A stretch of DNA of 10,058 bases, from the NCBI GenBank assembly GCA_022353185.1, contig JAKRWB010000483.1, positions 1 to 10,058 of the forward strand. The letters run 5' to 3'. This DNA comes from ANME-2 cluster archaeon (GTDB taxonomy: Archaea; Halobacteriota; Methanosarcinia; Methanosarcinales; Methanocomedenaceae). Of this stretch, positions 1 to 6,113 are shown piece by piece. A model generated the notes under the pieces. The model had not been told where the DNA came from. It did not search any database and worked only from the letters and a program-made list of their open reading frames with translations. A program made the position numbers and the translations under genes. Positions within the stretch are counted from its first letter, which is position 1; each line of letters starts with the position of its first letter.

Positions 1-2532
1 AAAAACAGTTGGGGAACTGGCTGGGGCGAGAGCGGTTATTTCAGGATATCCTATTCTGAAAACGTTCTAAACTTTGACGTTTGGTATAATGATCCGTATG
101 ATGCCAGAACTTTCTTTTTGGATGACAGTTATTATGTAACAGGTACAGATATAGGAACCATTCCTACAGTAAATAGTGCTCAAGCAAATATCACCTATGC
201 AAATAGCACGACACCAATTAATTTCACAGTTTACGCAAAAGGCAATTCTATTAAGCAACTATTGAGTGTTAAAATAAATGGAACTTCGATGAGTGGTACA
301 CTCTTAACAGGAGGTACATTTAGTACAATTAAAACTCTTTCTGATTTTGGATGTCAAAGTTTTGAAGGGAATTGCGTACTTACGATAAATGCCACAGATG
401 ATGCGGGCAAAGCCAATACTAGCGAAAAAATTACTGTCGTGGTTGATGACCTTGCGCCAAGAGTTACTGCAAACCCTACCGTTTATCCAGATAATCAAAA
501 TGCAGCAAGGAACGGAAGCCTAATAACCCTTAATGCAACAATTATCGACTTTGGAGATGGTGTTATAAACGCCACGGTCAACGCATCTCAGGTCAACGGC
601 AGCCTAGGAAATATAATCCTTAACAACATCAGCGGATTCTGGACAAATTCAAGTGTGCTATTGAATACATCAGATGGAATATATTATTTGAATATTACTG
701 CTTATGATAATGTGAGCAACTTAAATAATACCGTACAGATAACCGTTATCGTTGATAACACCCCTCCAAATGTATCTGTATATCCTGTCTCCTACCAGCG
801 CGGAAGCGCTGCAAACACCCACAGCATCATAGGATTCAGTGCATCTGCTGATGATCCTCTTATTAATAGCACTTCAGCAGGGCTGAAAAATGCATCTGTG
901 AATGCATCCCTGATAAATAATACTGGCAGGATAGAACTCACAAACCAATCAGGTATCTGGAGAGGCAATGCCACATTTGATATATTCCAACCAGATGGCT
1001 ACTATTTATTGAATGTGACCTTCTTTGACAATGCAGGAAATATAAATAACAGTGTGCAAATCAACGTTTCCATTGACAATACACCACCATCAGTAGCCGA
1101 TGTCTGTGTGTCATCTCAGTTTATAAACGTGACAGGGTTTACAAATATCTCGGCAAATATCACCTCTCTCGATACAGTATCGCAGGTGAATCAAAGTGAA
1201 GTCTTCGCACGAGTGACGTATCCAAACGGTACTTCAATAAATCATCCAATGAATGCAAGTGGAGGCAGTTTATTCTATTATAATTTCACTGATACTGCAC
1301 AATACGGTCGCTTCAATGCAACCATACTCGCTAACGATACCACAGGGAATATTAACAGCACTCAAAGAACACAATTTGCTACTGCATTCATTACAAATAA
1401 TGAAAGTGTAGTTACACGGGCAAACAACTCAACAGTTGTCAATGCTCCTCTTTCCAATACCACCCTATATTTGTTCACTAATAACACAAGTGTTGGTGCT
1501 ATAAACATAACTCAATCGAAGATAAACATGACGTCGAACGAACTGAGCATCACAAATCCCGGGATATACGTGAACGTGAATGTAAGCAGCAGCATCAGAA
1601 ACAATCTATCGTATGTGATAATCTGTGTGAATTATTCAGACGCTGAAGTAAGTTCTTATGTTGAGAGCACTTTAAGGCTTTATAGATGGAATACATCCTC
1701 ACTTTCTTGGGACTGGCTTGCTGGCACAGGTTCATACCCATACGTGAACAACGCTGGCGTTGACACTACCAATAATTTTGTATGGGCTAACCTGACTGAA
1801 CTTAGTGAGTTCGCAGTGTCGGGCGAACTGTACGTTCCACCACCACCACAGAAAACCTCCTCTAGCGGCGGTGGCAGTAGCGGCGGCGGTTCCTCTGGAG
1901 AAGACTACTATAACATTGTCCTTTCAGAAACCGACAGGCAGAGCGTATTCAAGAACTCCGACGTTTCATACAGGTTCGATCTGGAGGATAACATAGTCAG
2001 GCATATCAATTTCACAGCCCTGAACAGCGCGGGTACGGTAGCCGCCAAAGTTGAAGTACTGAACCATACATCTACGCTGGTGAGCACACCGCCGCCTCAC
2101 GAGGTATACAAGAACCTCAATATCTGGGTCGGGAACTACGGCTGGGCGACAGAGAAGAATATGGCCGACACTACTGTCAGTTTCATGGTCAGGAAGTCAT
2201 GGGTCACAGATAACGATATCAGTGAGACCAGCATTGCCCTTAATCGTTACAGTGATGATAAGTGGGACAGGCTTGTGACCAGTAAAACAGGGGGAGATTC
2301 CGACTATCTGTACTTTGAGGCAGAAGTGACTGGATTCTCGCCCTTTGCAATAACTGGTAAGAAGACTGTGAGAGAACTCGGAGGGATAGGTACTATTGCA
2401 GAGCCAACCTTAACAGCAGAGAAAACCCCTGTTTCAACACCTACTGAAAAGAAGGGAATTCCAGGTTTTGGTCTATTTGTAGGCTTATCGGTCTTGTTGA
2501 TAGCAGTGCAACTATTGCATAAAAAGAATTAA
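1..2532 (+). CDS. Secreted surface protein: C1A peptidase end, Ig-like repeats, PGF-pre-PGF domain, PGF-CTERM tail (5' partial)
   Basis: The reading frame is open from base 1, so this is the 3' part of a longer gene; the TTG at 118 is not a real start. The first visible residues, KNSWGTGWGESGYFRI, are the conserved active-site Asn block of papain-like (C1A) cysteine peptidases; Asn2 would be catalytic, with the Cys and His upstream of the window. Next come Asn/Ser/Thr-rich beta-sandwich repeats of about 108 residues (roughly 59-150, 145-252, 253-362), whose junctions carry VDDLAP, VDNTPP and IDNTPP, then two more divergent extracellular segments (about 363-609). A Pro run and a Ser/Gly linker (612-633) precede a PGF-pre-PGF domain (about 634-785). 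The tail IPGFGLFVGL plus hydrophobic stretch (821-838) and HKKN end fits a PGF-CTERM signal, which in known archaea is processed and lipid-anchored by archaeosortase A. About fifty N-X-S/T sequons suggest heavy N-glycosylation. Natural substrate unknown. Domain calls are by eye. Confidence 0.9.
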   Translation, partial: KNSWGTGWGESGYFRISYSENVLNFDVWYNDPYDARTFFLDDSYYVTGTDIGTIPTVNSAQANITYANSTTPINFTVYAKGNSIKQLLSVKINGTSMSGTLLTGGTFSTIKTLSDFGCQSFEGNCVLTINATDDAGKANTSEKITVVVDDLAPRVTANPTVYPDNQNAARNGSLITLNATIIDFGDGVINATVNASQVNGSLGNIILNNISGFWTNSSVLLNTSDGIYYLNITAYDNVSNLNNTVQITVIVDNTPPNVSVYPVSYQRGSAANTHSIIGFSASADDPLINSTSAGLKNASVNASLINNTGRIELTNQSGIWRGNATFDIFQPDGYYLLNVTFFDNAGNINNSVQINVSIDNTPPSVADVCVSSQFINVTGFTNISANITSLDTVSQVNQSEVFARVTYPNGTSINHPMNASGGSLFYYNFTDTAQYGRFNATILANDTTGNINSTQRTQFATAFITNNESVVTRANNSTVVNAPLSNTTLYLFTNNTSVGAINITQSKINMTSNELSITNPGIYVNVNVSSSIRNNLSYVIICVNYSDAEVSSYVESTLRLYRWNTSSLSWDWLAGTGSYPYVNNAGVDTTNNFVWANLTELSEFAVSGELYVPPPPQKTSSSGGGSSGGGSSGEDYYNIVLSETDRQSVFKNSDVSYRFDLEDNIVRHINFTALNSAGTVAAKVEVLNHTSTLVSTPPPHEVYKNLNIWVGNYGWATEKNMADTTVSFMVRKSWVTDNDISETSIALNRYSDDKWDRLVTSKTGGDSDYLYFEAEVTGFSPFAITGKKTVRELGGIGTIAEPTLTAEKTPVSTPTEKKGIPGFGLFVGLSVLLIAVQLLHKKN

Positions 2533-2560
2533 ATAGGGCTGCACCAGCCCTATTTTTTTT
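2531..2560. terminator. Hairpin terminator between convergent genes
   Basis: An 11-bp perfect stem (aaatagggctg / cagccctattt) with a 3-base loop is followed on the plus strand by eight T. The stem begins inside the stop codon of the surface-protein gene. On the minus strand the same stem is followed by aattcttttt, so it can also serve the transglutaminase-like gene, whose stop codon overlaps the T run. It most likely works in both directions. Confidence 0.75.
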
Positions 2561-3314
2561 AATTTATCGGATATATGGCATCGATATCTACTATAACCCA
2601 TTCTTCCTCTATAGTCGGATTTGAATTATGCCAGATTATGACGTTGTTTCTATTAATATCAGCATAATTGATCCGGTCATTAAAATAATATTTTACCAGC
2701 CAGTGGTTCTGACCATTAATTAAGGTCAAGCCAACGACCTGTGCAGAAATTCCTTTTGCTTCCAGTATTGAAGCAAATGCCAGTGAAAAATCCTCACAAT
2801 CACCTATGGAACCATGTGCCAAATAATAATCTGGGTTTTGCCACATATCACCATCAGGAGGATTACTAAATAGCTCGTTATCTGATTCGTATTTAAATTC
2901 CACTGCACTTCGATTATGCTTCCATAATAATGCGCCATCCGTTAGAACTGTATTCTCTGCATACCATTTTACCACTTCATTTTCAGGCATTATATATGAT
3001 GGAGCATCTTCTGGATACAAAATATGATTTGTCCAGTTCAATCTTCCCATAGGTTTTAAAGCTGTATCGAATTCTGGTATGTCTATATTTACAGATGCAT
3101 AATTGTTTGTTCCTGAAAAATCATTTACTATTCCCGAGATTTTTGGGTAATATTCAATTATTCCAGCAGAACCTCCTGTTGAATCCAAATAGAAATTACT
3201 ATCAGGAATGTATGGTTGAGTAATAATCACTAAAATGATAATTTCAATTAGAGCAATATAATGTATCAAAACCCATTTCTCAAAGCATGCCGTTTTTAAA
3301 TATTTTAAAGTCAT
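2559..3314 (-). CDS. Membrane-anchored transglutaminase-like protein
   Basis: This 251-residue protein starts with a short basic segment and one hydrophobic helix (about residues 16-33), suggesting an N-terminal membrane anchor with the rest outside the cell. The C-terminal half has the transglutaminase-like catalytic pattern: Cys173 in GDCEDFS, His204 in QNHWLVKYY, and Asp219 fifteen residues later, close to the usual His-Asp spacing. Archaeal members of this superfamily are often suspected to be proteases rather than cross-linking enzymes; which applies here cannot be told. The N-terminal half (35-150) has no recognised domain. The ATG at 3314 is preceded by GAGGT with 5 bases between, which supports this start. 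A TATA-like box and an inverted repeat lie upstream. The gene is convergent with the C1A-peptidase surface-protein gene and shares its terminator, so both ends of this locus encode probable extracytoplasmic thiol enzymes. Confidence 0.75.
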   Translation of the reverse strand: MTLKYLKTACFEKWVLIHYIALIEIIILVIITQPYIPDSNFYLDSTGGSAGIIEYYPKISGIVNDFSGTNNYASVNIDIPEFDTALKPMGRLNWTNHILYPEDAPSYIMPENEVVKWYAENTVLTDGALLWKHNRSAVEFKYESDNELFSNPPDGDMWQNPDYYLAHGSIGDCEDFSLAFASILEAKGISAQVVGLTLINGQNHWLVKYYFNDRINYADINRNNVIIWHNSNPTIEEEWVIVDIDAIYPIN

Positions 3315-3321
3315 TTTTTAC

Positions 3322-3347
3322 CTCATCATTATGATGAGCATAATGAG
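3322..3347 (-). promoter_or_regulatory. Overlapping inverted repeats over the ribosome binding site of the transglutaminase-like gene
   Basis: Read on the minus strand, CTCATCAT-A-ATGATGAG (3338-3322) is a perfect 17-base palindrome whose last three bases, GAG, belong to the GAGGT ribosome binding site (3324-3320). An upstream segment TCATTATG (3346-3339) can pair instead with CATAATGA (3333-3326). The two pairings exclude each other, and only the first covers the ribosome binding site. It may be an RNA switch, a regulator-binding site or chance in AT-rich DNA; the repeats are certain, the function is inferred. Confidence 0.4.
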
Positions 3348-3367
3348 TTACAATCATTAATTGGCTT

Positions 3368-3379
3368 TAAAATATATAA
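3368..3379 (-). promoter_or_regulatory. Probable TATA box for the transglutaminase-like gene
   Basis: The minus strand reads TTATATATTTTA here, a good archaeal TATA element. Transcription would be expected to start about 25 bases downstream, near 3349, giving a leader of about 35 bases that just includes the inverted repeats and the GAGGT site. Confidence 0.5.
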
Positions 3380-3387
3380 CAGTTCCT

Positions 3388-3752
3388 ACCACAAAACTGC
3401 GATAAAAATAAAGTGAATGTTGATGATTTTTGTGTGCAGTTTGCGAAGTTGCAATTTCAAATACGCTTAAAATGTCATGATGCCCATTTTTCTCCCATCA
3501 CCAACAGCTATAGCAACATTTTAGTAATAAGTTGGGAAAAAAGCCGTGCTATGGATATGGCATTAACTAAAAACAAGTCAAAGATTGAAAGACTATCTTA
3601 ATATGAGATTGTCGGATAACCCCTCAAATTAATCCCAAATCTGTCCATCTTTTCATAAATTCCAGGATTTTTCAGAAAAAATCTAATTTTTTCACCAAAA
3701 AACCCATATTAACCCATTATTCCCCTCAATATTCCCGAATTCACCTCGCTTT
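3388..3752. other. Intergenic stretch without a convincing gene
   Basis: I see no protein or RNA gene that I can support here. A 62-codon GTG-start frame at 3413-3601 on the plus strand has no ribosome binding site and no recognisable motif. From about 3616 to 3770 the plus strand is very poor in G and rich in C, A and T. An AT-only hairpin (gaaaaaat-cta-attttttc, 3675-3693) lies inside it and could help end transcripts coming from the minus-strand genes to the right. Confidence 0.5.
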
Positions 3753-3887
3753 TCAACACTTTTTTAGATAGCATACGCTGTGCAGTTTTTTGGAATCATG
3801 TTCCTGAATTACATAAATATTCCCTGGAGTTATGTCTTCAGCCATGCTTTTAGTTTCATCAGGTTCACCAGGGTCATCAGTTGCCAT
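3753..3887 (-). CDS. Possible small protein (44 residues) downstream of nth
   Basis: An ATG-started frame begins 22 bases after the nth stop codon, on the same strand. It starts MATDDPGEPDETKSMAED and ends HSVCYLKKC. The first half is acidic, the second basic with two Cys. An in-frame TAA lies 9 bases before the ATG, so it is not an extension of something longer. The ribosome binding site is at best weak (GGGA). I do not recognise a family. It could be a real small protein co-transcribed with nth, a fragment of an older gene, or chance. Confidence 0.3.
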   Translation of the reverse strand: MATDDPGEPDETKSMAEDITPGNIYVIQEHDSKKLHSVCYLKKC

Positions 3888-3909
3888 AAAATCCCGTTAA
3901 TTCAGATAA

Positions 3910-4554
3910 TCATCCCGGCCATTCTATTCCCTTCCTTGGGCAAAGATGCTCCAGTATGCAGTTATCATGCTTCGGTTTGCGGGCATTGCACACATTGCGC
4001 CCGTGCAGTATGAGCCTCATGGACAGGTCGTTCCATTCCTCCCGCGGGGCAAGTTCCATCAGGTCCTGCTCAATCTTGTTTGGGTCAGTATGCCCGGTCA
4101 ATCCCAGCCTGAAGGACAGCCGCTTGACATGAGTATCAACCGCAATGCCTTCAGTGATGCCGTATGCACTGGACAGTACAACATTGGCGGTCTTTCGTGC
4201 AACTCCGGGTAATGTGATAAGTTCTTCCATGCTGTGGGGAACTACACCTTCAAAATCATTCAGCAGGGTATTGCTGCTGTTTAAAATATTCTTTGCCTTC
4301 TGCCGGTAAAAGCCTGTGGATTTGATATCCTGCTCCAGTTCGGCAATGTCGGCACCGGCAATATCTTCCAGGCCTGGGTATTTCCTGAAAAGTTTTTCCG
4401 TCACCATGTTCACTCTTTTGTCAGTACACTGGGCAGAGAGGATGGTGGCAATCAATAATTGCCAGGATGCAGCATAATTCAGTGCAGTCCTGGAGATTTG
4501 ATATTCTGCCTTTAGCAGCCTGATAATCTCAAGCACCCGGTCTTGCTGCTTCAT
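3910..4554 (-). CDS. nth: Endonuclease III, DNA glycosylase / AP lyase
   Basis: This base-excision-repair enzyme removes oxidised pyrimidines and cuts the strand at the abasic site. The 214-residue protein is close to the E. coli Nth length (211). The helix-hairpin-helix motif is LPGVARKTANVV (115-126) with catalytic Lys121, and the catalytic Asp is Asp140 in VDTHVKRL. The C-terminal iron-sulfur loop should be C-x6-C-x2-C-x5-C, but here it reads C189-NARKPK-H196-DN-C199-ILEHL-C205: the second cysteine is a His (codon CAT). I chose the ATG at 4554 rather than the ATG at 4611 because the latter adds 19 unrelated residues and lies inside trxB, whereas 4554 follows the trxB stop by one base and gives a normal N-terminus. 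No good Shine-Dalgarno precedes it, so translation is probably coupled to trxB. Confidence 0.93.
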   Translation of the reverse strand: MKQQDRVLEIIRLLKAEYQISRTALNYAASWQLLIATILSAQCTDKRVNMVTEKLFRKYPGLEDIAGADIAELEQDIKSTGFYRQKAKNILNSSNTLLNDFEGVVPHSMEELITLPGVARKTANVVLSSAYGITEGIAVDTHVKRLSFRLGLTGHTDPNKIEQDLMELAPREEWNDLSMRLILHGRNVCNARKPKHDNCILEHLCPRKGIEWPG

Positions 4555-4555
4555 A

Positions 4556-5464
4556 TCATTCAAGATGTATAATATAGCGCTCAGCCGACACCGCAGCCAG
4601 TGCACCGTCACCCACGGCCGTGGCTACCTGGCGCAGCAGCGTGGTGCGGCAGTCTCCGGCTGCAAAGATACCTGGTATGGAAGTGGACAGATCAGCGCCT
4701 GTAATAAGGAAACCAGCCTCATCCTTGTCGGCATCTATAAAATCAGTACCTGGTTCAATACCTACATACATGAACACGCCTCCTACCTGTATCTCTGTAG
4801 TCTCTCCGGTAAGCTTGTTTTTGACCACTATCTTTTCAACAGTGTCAGTACCTTCGATGGACTGCAGGTTGGAGTTCCAGACAAACTCTATCTTCGGGTT
4901 CTTAAATGCCCTTTCCTGGTTTATTTTTTCAGCCCTCAGTTCATCCCTGCGGTGAATGACATACACCTTGTTGACCATTTTGGTAAGGAAAATGGCTTCA
5001 ACAATGGCACTATTTCCACCTCCAACCAGTGCCACATCCTTGCCTGTGAAGAAGAATCCATCGCATGTAGCGCATGTGGATACGCCCTTCCCTGTGAATT
5101 TTGCTTCACCGGGTACACCCAGTTTCTTGGGATTGGTGCCTGTTGCAATAATCACGGATTTGGTTTCAAACTCACCCTCAGAGGTAACTACAGTTTTGAC
5201 GTCGCCCCCATCTTTGATTTGCTGGACATCGGTAAACTTGATATCAAGGTCGAACATTTTCGCATGCTCTTCCATCTTCTGCATCAGATCCATACCGCTG
5301 ACCTCGGGGAAGCCCGGATAATTCTCGATCAGGTGGGTTTTCATTATCTGCCCGCCCACTCCCAGTTTTTCAATAAGCAGGGTATTCATCATTGCGCGTT
5401 TGGCATATATGCCTGCTGAAAGTCCAGCAGGACCTCCGCCGATTATGATTACATCATATACCAT
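4556..5464 (-). CDS. trxB: Thioredoxin reductase (FAD/NADPH type)
   Basis: This flavoprotein transfers electrons from a nicotinamide cofactor through FAD to a redox-active disulfide and on to thioredoxin-like proteins. The 302 residues show the N-terminal FAD-binding motif GGGPAGLSAG (9-18), the redox pair Cys131 and Cys134 in CATC, the second dinucleotide fold GGGNSA (148-153), a basic HRRDELR (171-177) of the kind that recognises the 2'-phosphate of NADPH, and the closing FAD motif GIFAAGDC (265-272). Some methanogen homologues use F420H2 or ferredoxin instead; the HRR motif argues for NADPH here, but this is inference. The ATG at 5464 has only a weak GGATG upstream. It lies 78 bases after the FmdE-family gene and 1 base before nth, suggesting one transcript. 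Confidence 0.93.
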   Translation of the reverse strand: MVYDVIIIGGGPAGLSAGIYAKRAMMNTLLIEKLGVGGQIMKTHLIENYPGFPEVSGMDLMQKMEEHAKMFDLDIKFTDVQQIKDGGDVKTVVTSEGEFETKSVIIATGTNPKKLGVPGEAKFTGKGVSTCATCDGFFFTGKDVALVGGGNSAIVEAIFLTKMVNKVYVIHRRDELRAEKINQERAFKNPKIEFVWNSNLQSIEGTDTVEKIVVKNKLTGETTEIQVGGVFMYVGIEPGTDFIDADKDEAGFLITGADLSTSIPGIFAAGDCRTTLLRQVATAVGDGALAAVSAERYIIHLE

Positions 5465-5542
5465 AGTAAAACATCCATTATCATTTATCCTGTAACAATA
5501 TTGAGCGGTCTATAATTCCCCTCTCCCTTCATTATACTTTTG

Positions 5543-6070
5543 TCACAATTCATTAAAACATGGAATACAGTAATGTTTTCCATCCTTTTTTATGAGCCTT
5601 GTTTCCATCACAGGCTCCCCGCACTTTGAACAGGGTTCTGAATTATGAATCCTGGCCTGCTGTGGCAGTTCAATGGAAACGTCCTGTATGTCGAACAACT
5701 CATGCTCATCCATGCTCAATATTTGCTCGATGCGCTCATCGCGCCCCTCTTCCCTGAACACATCGCCTTTCAGGCTTAACCGTACGCCTCGGCCACGGGG
5801 GCGAAGTGCCAGCGTGTAAACATGCTTGCCGAAGTCCCTGAATAAGAAATTGCCCTTACCGAATGTGCATCCGGTCATGAACTGGATAGCATCCACTGCA
5901 CAGGAATTGTTCTCTACAATAGCCACCAGTTCCTCATCTTCTGAGCGCATGGCATGTATCCGCTGCATCCCGGCTTTGGCAACTCGGTATCCCAGTACCA
6001 GGCCGGGGCAGAGGTGGCCGTGGAAATCGATTATGGGTTGAAGGTCAGGAGGAAATTCGGGATAAGACAT
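5543..6070 (-). CDS. FmdE-family metal-binding protein with C-terminal zinc ribbon
   Basis: The 175-residue protein matches the FmdE family, named for a gene near tungsten/molybdenum formylmethanofuran dehydrogenase; its members are not established subunits of that enzyme and their role is unclear. Visible family blocks are DFHGHLCPGLVLGYR (15-29), ENNSCAVDAIQ (53-63), TGCTFGKGN (66-74) and DFGKHVYTL (79-87); His17, Cys21, Cys57 and Cys68 are probable metal ligands. A separate treble-clef or zinc-ribbon tail has C147-SK-C150 and C168-IP-C171. The ATG at 6070 fits the family start just before the FHGHLCPG block. It is the first of three closely spaced minus-strand genes with trxB and nth, hinting at a redox or metal-handling role, but I would not assign a reaction. 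Confidence 0.88.
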   Translation of the reverse strand: MSYPEFPPDLQPIIDFHGHLCPGLVLGYRVAKAGMQRIHAMRSEDEELVAIVENNSCAVDAIQFMTGCTFGKGNFLFRDFGKHVYTLALRPRGRGVRLSLKGDVFREEGRDERIEQILSMDEHELFDIQDVSIELPQQARIHNSEPCSKCGEPVMETRLIKKDGKHYCIPCFNEL

Positions 6071-6093
6071 TAAAGTAAGATTTAACCTGAGGA

Positions 6094-6102
6094 TTTAATA
6101 AG
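6094..6102 (-). promoter_or_regulatory. Possible TATA box for the FmdE-trxB-nth group
   Basis: The minus strand reads CTTATTAAA about 25-30 bases before the FmdE-family ATG, in the 43-base gap after the HAD gene. If used, the transcript would begin at or very near the start codon, that is, leaderless or nearly so. The match to the archaeal consensus is only fair. Confidence 0.3.
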
Positions 6103-6113
6103 TTTTGTACTTA

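Noticed and set aside
1861..1905. Short GGC/GGT/AGC repeat as a CRISPR or satellite
   Set aside because: It is in frame and encodes a Ser/Gly linker between domains, a normal feature of such surface proteins.
118..2532. TTG at 118 as the start of the surface-protein gene
   Set aside because: The frame is open to base 1 and the upstream codons encode the conserved C1A peptidase Asn block, so the gene begins outside the window.
3413..3601. 62-codon plus-strand frame starting with GTG
   Set aside because: No ribosome binding site, no family motif, and it lies in AT-rich intergenic DNA; a decayed transposase tail was considered but nothing in the residues supports it.
4555..4611. ATG at 4611 as the nth start
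   Set aside because: It overlaps the trxB coding region and adds 19 residues without similarity to endonuclease III; ATG 4554 gives the normal length.
4565..5419. Long plus-strand open frame (284 codons) opposite trxB
   Set aside because: It is antisense to a well-supported thioredoxin reductase, has no recognisable domain and is rich in Cys and His as expected of a reverse frame.
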